The notes under the pieces were generated by a model. It was not told where the DNA came from. It did no database searches and was given only the letters and a program-made list of their open reading frames with translations. A stretch of 64,000 bases of DNA from the NCBI GenBank assembly GCA_029204225.1, contig CM055109.1, positions 34,473,098 through 34,537,097 of the forward strand. The letters are read 5' to 3'. Shown one piece after another: positions 48,196-60,218 of the stretch. Position numbers and translations under genes: made by a program. How positions within the stretch are numbered: the first letter of the stretch is position 1; every line of letters begins with the position of its first letter. The DNA is from Diphasiastrum complanatum (lineage: Eukaryota; Streptophyta; Lycopodiopsida; Lycopodiales; Lycopodiaceae).

Positions 48196-48765
48196 CTAAG
48201 ATGACATTTGCTGAATACTATTGTAGTTAAGGGGGCCAAGTCTGAAATGCCACAACATATCATTTGATTCAAAAGTGACCGTGTGAAGAGCTTGACCGTT
48301 AGAAGAAAAGCAATGGCTAAGTTTGTACAGATAGTCGCTTCTTCTTCCATAGGCTAGAACCTTCCAAGATTTGTCAAGAATTGTGCAGCCTTTTGTATCG
48401 AATTCGACCCTCTGGCTTGAATCAGTGATTTTGCTAACTAAGAGTAGATTCATGGTCAGATTTGAAACGTGGAGAACGTTGGACAACAACTTGACTTCAC
48501 CTCTTTTGAATTCAACTCTAACTGTTCTTTCACCTTCAATTGAATGCGATGAGTTGTCTCCAAGTCGCACAACTCGAGAGTGGGTGAATGACTTGTAGTC
48601 TTTGAACCAGTCACGATAGTGAGTCATCTCTTGAGTTGCTCCAGAGTCTAAATACCAAGAATCAATATCCTGTTGTTTTCTGACTTTGGTCATGAAAGTT
48701 GCCTCATCTTCTTCTTCTTGTTGATTTGAGTGACTAGCTGCAGCACTATGTGCTTGTAGGCTCAA
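48196..48765 (-). pseudogene. copia 4 protease and GAG-pre-integrase
   Basis: A protease active site (SWYLDSGATQEMT) and flap region (LGDNSSHSIEGERTV) lead into the GAG-pre-integrase part (YLYKLSHCF, LWHFRLGPLNY). The clean 189-residue frame is similar in order and motif spacing to copia 2 at 15468-14803, so the two elements are related. Confidence 0.9.
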
Positions 48766-49747
48766 CTACTACATGGTGCACAGTGCGTGCTTGCACATAA
48801 AACTTATACTACAAGTGCTTCTTTGCAGTGCTATTAAGAAGAGATTTTCATTGTTGCCAATGCAATAATTTTTAAAATAGTAGATGATTTAACATGCCAC
48901 ATATATCAACATGTATAAAGTCTTAATGTTACAACCATGAACTACTTGATACTATCATTGGTTGCATACAAATAGACATTATGCATGAAACAATAGGCCA
49001 TGTTTGTTCAAAAGTATGAGCTAGACTCACCTTCATCCTCCTATTCCTCTTCCTCTAGTCCTACCTCAACGAGGCACAATGTAATAGTTACTGAGATGTA
49101 TTTTTGAAAGAGTTTTGAAATGCACGCTTATGTGCACATTTTGATTTAACTCTTGTGTTAAAAGAGCTAATCTATTATCATCATTTGAAGGACATTCCAT
49201 CAAGAATAGTACAACAACGTACTATAACACTAGTTGTAGAGAGGAGAATACTAGTAATAAGAGACATTATTGTTGCAACCTTTGAGAACCTCATTATCTA
49301 GGAATAGAACAGGCTAATGGAAGTTGACTTCATATGTGAGATTGCTCATTCCAAACGGATTTCACCAACTGTTGTAGTGAGAAGAAAAAATTGCACATGT
49401 GCTTTGAGATTAATAAATTAAATGTTGATACAAAAAGGAATCAATTTTTTTTTGTCTTGTACTAATAGTGTACTTGACAAAATTGCTAGAGATGAACTAT
49501 ATAGTTTTTGGATGGTTGCAGCGATGATAACCAGGTGCAAATGGCACCTAAAGATCAACCCAAAATTACATTTACCAAGATATGGGAAACATATCCTATT
49601 TAATAATTGACTTGTGCAATGGCCCGAGCACTTGTGTGAAATTGACTTGTGCAATGTGTGAAAAAATCAGATCCAAATGTGTCATAAATGAATCTATGAT
49701 CTTTGGCTAAATTGGGTGCACATCACACAAGATCAACAATGTAGAAA

Positions 49748-49751
<4 letters not shown>

Positions 49752-49816
<65 letters not shown>
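49752..49816. repeat. (CA)n microsatellite, 65 bp
   Basis: An uninterrupted CA run. Confidence 0.99.
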
Positions 49817-49820
<4 letters not shown>

Positions 49821-49880
49821 ACACATAGTTATATGTGTATAACATTATAATTAAATACTAACTATATACCTACATCCAGT
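49817..49880. repeat. Microsatellite-flanking repeat shared with 54166-54265
   Basis: GTGTATAACATTATAATTAA followed by ATACTAACTATATACCTACAT occurs here and, slightly changed, at 54166-54200 and 54217-54265. All copies lie beside CA/GT runs, as in a repeat that carries or seeds a dinucleotide tract. Confidence 0.75.
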
Positions 49881-52104
49881 CACACATACATACATACAAC
49901 AAACCTATGTACATACATACATTTGAATGGTGTTGTAGAAGTACCATGCTATGATGCAAAGAATATTTGTTAAAAGCTAGAAACAAAGCTTTCAATAATA
50001 TATATAGATTTAGAATGCTAACTTATGTTAAAACAAGCTTTGTCAAAACAAAAAAATTGCCAAGTATAGCTAAATCAACAAGCAATTACATATCTGCACA
50101 ATATGTATAGTAGAAAGGCTAAACTAAGGTGCACCACAATGCTCTAAGCATCCACTCCCACAATAGGAAAGATTTGAGCCGTTGTGAACATTATTCCAAC
50201 TCTTAATTAAGTCCACTACCAAGGAGGAAACCTTGTTAATTTCAAATGATATCCATCTATATACTAATTTCTAGAGCTGTTTGGATTTGCCATGTATGAC
50301 CTCCACATTTGGATCAAGGTCATATTAAGCCTTTAAGATGCTGAAAAGAATTGGCAAGACTTTTTTTGGTTTTTGGAGGTAAATCAATCGCTTTTTAAAC
50401 CAAAGCTCACTACATTCTAGTATTAGTTGGTATCAACACATGAGAACATACTAAGCTAAATATTTACCTAGACAAATAAGGCCACATTTTAGCTAAGTAA
50501 AACTAGTGAATTTAAAAAACTTAGCCATTACTTGTTAGTACATAAATTGATTTTCATATATTTTTCAACGTTTTTGAAGAAAATATATTATGTATCTTAT
50601 GAGTATATTTGAAACAAAATAAGATCGATATATTTTTTGGTAAGATCTTAAAAGCATTATTGAAAGCTTAGAAGATCCACATGTCGGCAATCATGCACAT
50701 GATATGAATGTCTTGCATTTGGTTTGCTATAAATCCACCATAAACTATTAAGTTAATGATATTGTCAACATCCATCATACAAAAGGATAGTGGGCAACAC
50801 ACTAGTATCATGTATATGTTATGTCTAAGTGTTATCAACATGTTTTATGAATGAATGATGGATAGGGCATGCAATGTGGGTGAAGTCATTCATTGGCTCT
50901 AGAAGATACTAAGTTGATGGTAGATGTCATGCATTTATGATGCATTTCAAAATTTTGATTTAATAGGTCACATCCAAAATACTAGTTGCATTTGTTTTAG
51001 AGAATATGTGTAATTGAAATATTAAAATTGTAAGCACATGACTTTATCATACAACAAGTCTCAAGGTCATTTTGTATTCACTTAGAGTTTTAGAAAATTT
51101 TAGCATCTATGCTTATTATTGGGTTTCTCTTGTACATGGAATTAGAATGAGAAAATTGGATATAGGCACATCATTTACTAAGTTCTCATATTATTCAATC
51201 ACATAACCATCACTTTTTTTCAAGCTACTTTTATGGAATCTAAGTACCATATAAATAAGATGCATATTGTCTTTAGCAAATCCATATTCATGCTTGATTA
51301 TGCAGAATAAGTATTATTTGTTGTACGGAAGACTCCAATGAATCATCACCTACTTTTTATTTGTGATATCTACTGCATTGAAATCAACATTTGGTTTGAA
51401 CCCCTATAATCTATTATAAGTGAGTATTACACTTCACATATTATAAAAAGGCAATTACACGATGAAAGCTTCATTTCATTTATTTCCTTTGAAATCAAAG
51501 ATGACAAAACTATTGATGGAAGACTTTTTTGAAATTTTTAGAATATTAACATACAACTCTTATCATTCAAACAAACACCTCAACTCCATGATACATCTAT
51601 GAGTAGATTGAAAATAGAATATTTGTGTGCCTATGTAATATTGAGATTTTCCACACGAAACCATGTGAACTAAAATCATTTTTTACATATGAAAAAGCTT
51701 TTGAATTTGTTCAATCATGAGCACCTTCATACATGATACAACACTTGTACAAAGTGTACCAATTATTTTCTTAATCCATTTCTTATTATACAAGTGTTGA
51801 TATCTCACTTGAATGGTATATCTAAAGCCAAATAGATATGTTACAGGTATTGATGATTCACTATTGCACTTGTAAGTTTTCCCTTTTCTCCATTTCAATG
51901 GAATTGTATGGAAAGACAAATAATGTCTTACAACAGTGATCCAATCATGCCTTCTTCCTCTAGTGGTGTGCTGTGTGTGTGTGTGTTGTTAGATTTTTTA
52001 TACTCACCCCTTAAACAAATCGTTCAAGTAATGAGCATCTTAAAATACCAAAGGCCAACTTTATATTTTCAGACCTTCACATTTTTCCCTTTCTTTTACC
52101 TTAA

Positions 52105-52560
52105 ACAATTTTAGGCACCTTCGCCTTTTTCGCTCCTTAGCGAAAAATGCGACACACTGGCCAAGTGTCTAGAATGCCTTAGAAACCATTCTTAAGACAC
52201 CTTTTGCTTTTTCGCCTTTTTCAGTTCACGAAAATGCGACACACTGGCCAAAATGACTTGAACCATTTTTAGGTCACCTTCGCCTTTTTCGGTTTTCTTC
52301 ATCGCCTCTAAACTAAGGCACTTTTTGTCTTTCTCACTGCCTTTACTTTAAGGCACCTTTGCCTTCTTCTCTGCCTTCAGTGTAAGGCACTTTTCGGCTT
52401 TTTCACCTTCTTCGCTGCCTTGAATCTAAGGGCGCCTTAAAGATTTACATACCTTTAGTGTAAGGGCACCTTCATGAGTTGCAAACCTTCAGTCTAAGGC
52501 CACCTTCGGGTTTTTCGGCTTTTTTGCATTTTTGCTACATTCGTCGCCAACTTATCAGCA
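52105..52560. repeat. Decayed GGCACCTTCGCCTTTTTCG minisatellite
   Basis: A phrase like AAGGCACCTTCGCCTTTTTCGCTGCCTT recurs about ten times with 35-60 base spacing, and GAAAATGCGACACACTGGCCAA occurs twice (about 52143 and 52224). It is GC-richer than the flanks and stops shortly before a copia LTR. Confidence 0.7.
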
Positions 52561-52599
52561 ACCCTAAAACAATTTGACAACCAAATATCCCAAAGGCGG

Positions 52600-53298
52600 T
52601 TAGCGATTACCAACTTTGTACATATGCAAAGACTGGCGTAAATAGCATTGAAGGCTTGTAAGATACTTTTTGTCTCTTGACACTTGTAAATATATATATT
52701 AGCTGAATCAAGTTATGTAAGTGTTAGTTGTGTTAATTGAAATTCTCTTTCAATTAGAGTTATCTGTAGCCAGTGTTATCATGCTCAGCAAGCTGAAGTT
52801 ATTACTTCAAGCTATTGTATTCACTGTTGATATTAATCAGAGCGCAATTTTTTTCTCACTACTACATCATTCATTTGTGCACTCTGTATGAATTCTTCTA
52901 CTTGAATAATTCTACTGTTAATTGTTGTGTTTCCGTTCCGACACGTCGCGCTCTAATCATCGAGCTTCCGCTATCGCTCACACCCACACGCAATTTTATG
53001 ACATGGTATCAGAGCGGGCATTTCAGTAATTTGCATTTCTACTGCGGATTATCAGTCTTGTTTCTATAAAGACGTCTTTCTAGCAAACGCACAACCAACA
53101 GTATTCCGACATTCGTTGTTTCTACCAACAAATTCATTCAACCATAATGGATCCATCATCTAGTTCAACTCTCATTGACAAACTCAATGGAGATAACTAC
53201 CATCTCTGAAAATTCAAGATGAAGGTTATACTTCTAGCCAAAGAACTGTGGGACATCGTTGATGGCACAGAGCTCAAACTAGATGGTGATGCAATCGT
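52600..53298 (+). mobile_element. Ty1/copia 5' end: LTR part, primer site, gag start
   Basis: The right end of an LTR (left border unclear, possibly near 52700) is followed by the primer site at 53004-53015 and a short leader. A gag start at 53147 then reads MDPSSSSTLIDKLNGDNYHL, a stop for the usual Trp, and KFKMKVILLAKELWDIVDGTE. It is closely related to the gag of copia element 2. Gag breaks off at about 53298, where an LTR of family 1 in the opposite orientation begins. Confidence 0.88.
53004..53015 (+). promoter_or_regulatory. Primer binding site, initiator-Met type
   Basis: Reads TGGTATCAGAGC directly after an LTR end in ATGACA. Confidence 0.9.
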
Positions 53299-53299
53299 C

Positions 53300-53590
53300 T
53301 GATGAGAATCAGTCACAATTCGTGAAGGTGAATCCAGCACGACTCTCTCTCTCAGCTCAAATGGAGTTCAGACACTGCCAACTGAATCGCTCCTACAATC
53401 CTCCAAAGTGTAGTTAGTCACTACTGATCTACGTTCATAAAATTAATGCAGCATTCGACTTAGTTTCAACCAAATTGCGGAATTCAAATGAACAACAAAG
53501 CTCAGACATGTGAAATAATAGCATAAGCATTCAACATTCAAGATCAGACACAACAAGAAAATAATCTATATTAATTTTCTCTGTATTTCT
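53300..53590 (-). repeat. LTR of copia family 1, copy B (partial)
   Basis: Aligns with the first half of copies A (8533 on) and C (61281 on), for example TGGAGTTCAG, CTCCTACAATCCTCCA, GATCTACGTTCATAAAATTAAT and AGATCAGACACAACA. Similarity stops at about 53590, before the hairpin. It interrupts the gag of the plus-strand copia fragment. Confidence 0.88.
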
Positions 53591-54344
53591 TCTTTCATAG
53601 AAAGAACCATACCTAGTAGTACTTATAACTAGGCCCACTTGGAGATAGGCTAATGAATTCAAGCATAACATGAGAACAAATCAGCACAAGGGACTAGAAA
53701 TAAATTAAAAAAACTCATCAATCATACAACATATAGTGGATGCTTGCATTTATTGAAATCATAGTGGAGAATTTAAGAGTTGACTTGTATATCATGTTCT
53801 TGGGATGATTAGACTGTGCACACTGCACAAACTCACTCTCTATCATCTGAAAAATTAAAGACATCAAAAGCATTGCCCATGACCTATGAACCTTTCTCTC
53901 TTTATTTGAGGTATGTAAGAATCAAGATTGCTAGTTTGAGAGTCAGATGCAAATGTGGTTCTAGATTGACATGCTAAAGCATGGAGTAGCAATGGACCTA
54001 AATGAAAAGGTCCAACTTAGCTATATTTGATGGCTTAAAAAATGAAGTGTCTTGTTAAAAGTAGTATATGAACCTAAATTTCAAAACTAATGTTCGTTGC
54101 TATTTGGCAATAGCAAATTTGCAAAAAGGTTATTTCATTGTCGAAGGTTTGTGTGTGTGTGTGTGTGTAACACTATAATTAAATACTAAACATATACCTA
54201 CATCACGCACACTGTGCACTTATATGTGTATAACATTATAATTGAATACTAACTATATACCTACATACTCACACACAAACACACACAAGTTTAGGTAAAA
54301 TCATGAAAAATATACACTGAATTATAAAAATCCTAGTGCCTACT
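53591..54344. other. No recognised gene
   Basis: AT-rich sequence with a (GT)n run at 54151-54168 and two copies of the repeat also found at 49817-49880. Confidence 0.5.
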
Positions 54345-54819
54345 TGTTATGGCCATATTTGGTTAAGGACCTGGAATAGTTCTGATATGGTAGACCGGCC
54401 CTCCAGTATTCGAGATTGTTGGTCACGCCATGATTCCATGTCAAGGCCAGTTTGTGACTAAAAACCTTGAGAGGACCCAGACACTCTAATTGAGACATAT
54501 GGAGTATTGCATGTTTGTGTGACGGATATAGGCAAGAGGACTGCATGAAGAGGTGTGATCTATTTATAGTTGACCTGCATGGGGGTTGCATGGTTTCATG
54601 CGCAGGTTTCTACTCTCTCTATATAATGGGGTAGGGATTCTCTCGTTGACATATTGGGTTTAGGTTACCGGTTTCTCTCTTCTCCTCCTGCTTCACATGG
54701 CATGGCTTGGGGGCTAGATCCAGATTTGATCTAGGATTGGTTGGGCAGTTTGGCTCCATAGTTTCTCCTATTGTATTCTCCTATCCTCATCTTAGAGGCA
54801 ATCCTTTAGGGTCTTTATA
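54345..54819 (+). repeat. 5' LTR of the 54-60 kb element
   Basis: Pairs with 59758-60213 and carries a promoter-like TATATAA at 54620-54626, about 200 bases before its end. It has a segment of about 20 bases near 54635-54660 that the right LTR lacks. Confidence 0.95.
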
Positions 54820-54820
54820 T

Positions 54821-54832
54821 TGGTATCAGAGA
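54821..54832 (+). promoter_or_regulatory. Primer binding site of the 54-60 kb element
   Basis: TGGTATCAGAGA, one base after the LTR end; initiator-Met type with a final mismatch. Confidence 0.88.
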
Positions 54833-57800
54833 CCGGCTAAGATGCAGTCTTGGATAGGTAGGAGTCAAGCTCTACATCAAATCGAAAGCACATGGATTTA
54901 TGTCCCGGATAGGTGTGCGGAACTCTCAAGGGAAGAACCTAGTTTTGGATCCTCCAATTCTTGTTTGAAGCATGTTGGCAAGAGGAGTGGTATAGTGCAC
55001 TTCCACTGAATTATCTTTTTGCTAATGTTGCTTCTAATTAGTATGATTCATGTCTGATTTTTTTGGAACTTTGAGGGAACCATTTTTAAGGTTGTATGAT
55101 TTGTGTATACAAATCCAGCAGCTTGTTTCTCATATCATTGATGATTGATAACACGCAGGACAGGTTTATGTTTGTTGATAGATTGAATATGTTCAGTTTA
55201 TCCTGGAAAACAAATAATGAGAACCAAGTTTATGATTCTACTGTTTGCATGTGAGGATTCAGATTTGAAGACATAATCCTCCAGTATTATATGCTGAACT
55301 GTAGACCTTAAGTGAACTGTTGTTGTATCTATATTCAATGATATGCTGTGGAAACCATAGACTTGTTGAAGTAAATCGTCCTAATTTGTGTGTGTGTGCT
55401 TTTTTATTCCCTGGAAAATCTTTGACATGTATACTTCCTGTTTGATATGAACTTGCAAGTTATGACAGAGGAAGTTGATGGAAAGATTGGAATAAGACAT
55501 GCAGAACCCTATAAGAAGCAGTAGGAGAGTTGTAACCTTGTCTAAACTTCTGAGTTTTTTGAATGTTTTGCATGAAAAAGCAAGATCCTATTACCCTTTT
55601 TTTTTTTTTTTCTAGGCATGGAACAGCACTGATGGGGAAGATGTGAATTCATCCAATGAGGCCATCCATTGCTGTTTGGAAAACATATTGGTTTTCCCAG
55701 TAAAGGGCGCAGTTGGGAGGTACTATTGGATGGAACTTGAGCGCATTTAGGAAACCCCAGTTTGACCATCGTAACAACGATCGCTACTTGCTGGTGCTCT
55801 GAGATTAAAAGCTATTCGTGGGATCAATCTTTGCTTGATTAATGAAAGCATTTGCAGATACTCGCTGTTAGATACTCGTTGCTAGCACGCTGAAGGTTCG
55901 TGGGTACTAAGAGCTGTTGAAAGCTTTAGACACCTCATTTCTTCTCTACAATCACCTGCAAAAAAAAAAAAAAATTGCGTTGGAAGGCTGCCTTGGAAAA
56001 TCAATGCTGATTGGATGATTAGTAGCTTCATCCTACCATATTGATTTAGCTCATCCTGGATTGTGCGATCCAGTGTGGCAGCTCAGTATTCCATTGATGG
56101 CATGGTGTAGAAGAATGAGGGATGGCGGATGTGGCTGTGGTGGCTGGAACGAGGCTAAACCCCTTCCTGGAGGCTAAAATCCTTTTAGGGTTTGCATAAC
56201 CTACAACTTGGTTTATCTTTTGCATGGCTAAAAGTAAGAGTCTTTGTTTAAATTTAGCTATCCCATTAAACTTTTGTGGGTTTAAAAATGTATTGAACTG
56301 TTCTGCATATGAAGAGAGCCTAGGTTTGTTAATGGTTATTCCATCATCGGCTACTTTTCCAATAATGCAATGGGAAATGATTTGATATGTAATAATGGAT
56401 TATTACATTGGTATCAGACTAGATAAATGGGTGCCGATATAAATTTGCTATCCTAACAGGCCGTCTATGAATTTGGTTCATAGATTTAGGATGAACAGCA
56501 AGATATTTGTTGCTCATGGGTTACCTTTTTTTAAGATGGTATCCAACTCAAGGAAATCTAGTTTTTCTGATACTGTGCTTGATGGTGACTAATCTTTGGA
56601 AGCTAACTTCTTCCCATATCGAAAGTTTTAATTTTAATTTTTCCCTCTCTGATTTTTGAACTTGGCTAAAAGTTTGAAATCTATTACTTGTCCGGGATAT
56701 TTCTAATCGATATTGATCGTTGGAAATGGATCAAGTGAACGTTTGTGCAATATACTCGTCAAAATCAATTTTAAAATCGTCAAACAATATGAAAGGGCCA
56801 AATAAATGAGTGATGACAGAACTCTTTATCCGATCAGGGGAATCTTGTTTGGATACAGTTTAAGAGTTTCTGAAATCCTCTTGGTAGGATTTCCATTCAT
56901 GTAATTTCATATTCCGAGTTTGAATAGTTTTGACAATATTGATGGAGTAATGCCAAACCAGTGTTTATTGGAAAAGTTGTAATAATAGGAGTTAAAAAAA
57001 TGATTTCAATTCCAGTTAAATCCTATGGTGAATTATATTCAAAAGATCAAACTAGTAATGTTTTTCATACTAGTAGATGATTTTTGGTATAACAATTATT
57101 CAGCCTAGGTATAGGATAAAAATGAAATTGTTTCAGACTTTTTTCCTACAATAATTGATTTTAAACTAATGTCGTTACGTCTTCTTAGTACCTTAGCTGA
57201 AATAGATTTTCAGGGAACTGAAAATTCTAAGGAGGGAAGAAGAGATGACATTAGTGGTAGTAAGTGTGATTGGGAAATGTTTTTCGCAATTAGGACTTTG
57301 GTAATCTCAGTAAATAATTGCTTAATACCGGATATTAATTTCCTGAATTAAATTCAATTACTTGAATTGTAACTGATATCTTTGTGACCATTGAGTTATC
57401 CGCAGTTTTGGATGTCAATTGTGATGCTGTTACATGGATTACATTGGATCTGTTAATCTATTGAAGCTTGTCCCTAGAGTTAATGCTCTTGGATCTATGG
57501 GGATTCGAGGCTTATCATTAATTTGGAAAGATCAAATGTGGATTCGTGGTATCCATCTGATAGGCATGCCAGTCATCCAAATAAAAAGAGATTCTCCAAT
57601 TTTAGGAACAAGAGATAATTTCCTATGTGAACTATAGGACAACTAGAAGATCAGTGGATCTCTAGAATATCAGATAAGGTGGTTAAGAGTTTTTTGGAAG
57701 TAAAAGCTGATGGTATGAGATACAATAATTTTGGAAAGAAAATTCTAGGACTGTAAAGATCTAATGATCCATGGTGTGTTTTAGTACCTAGTCGCGATAT

Positions 57801-59744
57801 GGGAAAAATAAAACCGTTTGATCAATTGTGGGGTATTTTGAAAAATTTTGAGGTTTAATCTAGATCCCAATGTGGTATCTCATTATTTACAAAATCAGAG
57901 GCCCTCAAATCTATTTCTCGCTTTCTTAATTAATCCTTTACTTCTTAGTAATGTCTTGAATATAAGACATCAGACTAGTTTATATGATTCTTTCCAGCAT
58001 GAAGTTATTTTTCTGAAAGACTGTTATGTCATATAAATTACTACTTGTGTGAATAGACTTGGAATTCGGATAAATTCTAAGGTTAAAGTGTTTCAATTTC
58101 TTAAGCCTAAAATATCTCTTTGTGCATAAATAGATTTCGATAGAATGGTAGTTTCTATCACTTGGGTTGAAAAGAAAGAAAAGTCATGATTATAATAGAG
58201 TGAATCCTTTAGTGGAAGCACTTATTACTGACTTTTTTTGGATTTGGATATTTTCATATATAATCTTTCCAGTTAACTTTTATTGAAATTGATAATTTTT
58301 TTAAAAGGAGGGGTGAAGTGGTGGGATAAAATTCTATTTGGGAATCTGTAGGTTGCATAGTTTTTTTTGGAAGAGAACCAACTATGGTATAGAAATGAGA
58401 TTTGGTTTGAAAGTCATTTCAGATAGATTCAAAGTAAGATACCTAGTTGGAACTTTTCGAAAAAGAGGAATTCTCTAGGGATTGTGTGGACAATTTGGAT
58501 CTAGAACAAGTTTGAAATTTGAGTCATTATCTATAAGTAGTATAGTAAAAGATCAAAGGGTATTAATTCCATTTTGGAATGAAAATAAGTTTGATCAGAA
58601 GTTAAGTCTGAGAGTTCTGTATTGGACCAACCTAATCTTAGTGGGTACTAGGATCAGAGAGGGGTTGATTGAGTGGAAGAAATTATGTAATTGGAGGTAA
58701 ATTGGGTTGGAAAACTATTGAGAGTGAATGTCATTTATCTCAGAGATTTTTCGGATATGTTATTTACTCAGGAAAAATAGAAATTTTTTAGTAGCTGAGT
58801 TACAAGATCTCAGTGAGATATGTGAGTAACATATGTGGGTTATGTAGGAATCTGCCAGATAAAAATGTCATTAGAGGAGTTTTGAGCTCCAAAAAGACCC
58901 TTTAAGAATTCGTGCAAGATGTAGTTTATATTATTAAAATATTAAAACACTAATACTTTTGACTTGCCATAACTTTTTAATCGTAGCTTAGAAGTATAAC
59001 ATCTAATATATCATTGGAAAGCCCTTGTCAAGCGCTTTCCAATGCACCAAACTTCGCTAAATTCGGACTTACCACTAAAAAGTTATGCCATTTTTAGTGT
59101 GGAATCAAAATGTGGACTCAAAAAGTTACGTTACGTAGATTTCAAATTTGAGTGTTTTGATTGGTCCATGTGTAAGAAAAAATTGAGAAAAAATATAAAA
59201 AGAATCTTTACAAAGGGTCTTTTTTGGATTTAGAACTCCTCTAATGGTTTACGTACTGGGTCATAGTGAGATTATTCACATATGTGCACGATTAATCTTG
59301 TATGAATCTATTGTGTATTCCTGGTTACTAGGGTTATTTGGTGCACTTAACCTAGTCAGTGAACATAGACATATGATCAAGTATTGGTTGACGAATACAT
59401 GTAGAATTAACAAATCTTTGTGTGGAAGATTTATGGATCAACTTATAGATGATTTGGATAAGGATCTAAATGTGGTGTCATACTAGTATAATTGAACTCT
59501 TCACCTAGACATTAGAGATTTCCAAATCATTGGCAATTAACTTGAGTAGTTGATTACTCCAAGATGAAGTTCATTGGTAAAACGATCAATGTTCTGTGGA
59601 TTCACCAGAAACTGATGGTTGTAATTTATATTGCTTGTGAGACGCATGATTAGTGAATCATTAGGTTCATTAGTTAAAATTATGTGCATTGGATATACAT
59701 TATTCTTGGGATAGAATATTCCTTAGTTAAGGAATGGACAGTTT
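54833..59744 (+). other. Interior of the 54-60 kb element, AT-rich, coding origin unclear
   Basis: From about 56.2 kb the sequence keeps a coding texture: long stretches in one frame are broken only by stops, such as 56470-56960 and 57434-57700 (the latter reads WIRGIHLIGMPVIQ and RDSPILG). I cannot assign these to gag, pol or any host family. The segment 54833-56200 looks non-coding. Confidence 0.5.
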
Positions 59745-59757
59745 AAGGAGGGAAGAA

Positions 59758-60213
59758 TGTTATGGCCATATTCGCTTAAGGACCTAAAATAGTTCTAATA
59801 TGATAGGCCGGCCCTCCAGTATTCGAAATTGTTGGTCACGCCATGATTTAATTCCATGTCAATGCCAGTTTGTGACTAAAAACCTTGAGAGGACCCAGAC
59901 ACTCTAATTGAGACATATGGAGTATTGCATGTCTGTGTAATGGATATAGGCAAGAGGACTGCATGAAGGGGTGTAATCTATTTATAGTTGAGCTGCATGG
60001 GGGTTGCATGGTTTCATGCACAGGACTCTACTCTCTATATAATGAGGTAGGGTTTAGGTTACTAGTTTCTCTCTTCTCCTCCTGCTTCACATGGCATGGC
60101 TCGGGGGCTAGATCTAGGTTTGATCTAGGATTGGTTGGGCGGTTTGGCTCTATAGTCTCTCCTATTGTGTTCTCCTATCCTCATCTTAGAGGCAATCTTT
60201 TAGGGTCTTTATA
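59758..60213 (+). repeat. 3' LTR of the 54-60 kb element
   Basis: Paired with 54345-54819; preceded by the purine-rich tract and followed by the CTACT target duplication. Confidence 0.95.
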
Positions 60214-60218
60214 CTACT

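Larger units (their letters stand above)
46716..48775 (-). mobile_element. Ty1/copia element 4 fragment (protease to RT)
   Basis: Minus-strand order is protease and GAG-pre-integrase (48765-48196), integrase (48190-47304, with a frame change near 47410), a linker, and RT (47189-46716) ending soon after HQMDVQIAFLNGTEEEIYM. It is a different copy from element 3, because RT motifs TAYLNG (element 3) and IAFLNG (element 4) both occur. Gag, the later RT and RNase H are absent. Frames are mostly open, indicating less decay than element 3. Confidence 0.92.
48776..52104. other. AT-rich stretch with no recognised gene
   Basis: Contains a (CA)n tract at 49752-49816 and an adjacent repeat shared with 54166-54265. 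Short frames (for example 49654-49418 and 51919-51683, minus) show no domain motifs. I see no transposon domain. Confidence 0.45.
54345..60213 (+). mobile_element. Complete LTR element with unrecognised interior, 5869 bp
   Basis: LTRs lie at 54345-54819 (475 bp) and 59758-60213 (456 bp). Both flanks carry the 5-bp target duplication CTACT (54340-54344 and 60214-60218). A Met-type primer site abuts the left LTR and a purine-rich tract (AAGGAGGGAAGAA) abuts the right LTR, so orientation is plus. The LTRs begin TGTTATGG and end TTTATA. I count roughly 30 substitutions plus indels, so it is older than the 15.5-21.7 kb element. The 4.9-kb interior has no identifiable RT, integrase or protease, only stop-ridden fragments. 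Confidence 0.92.
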
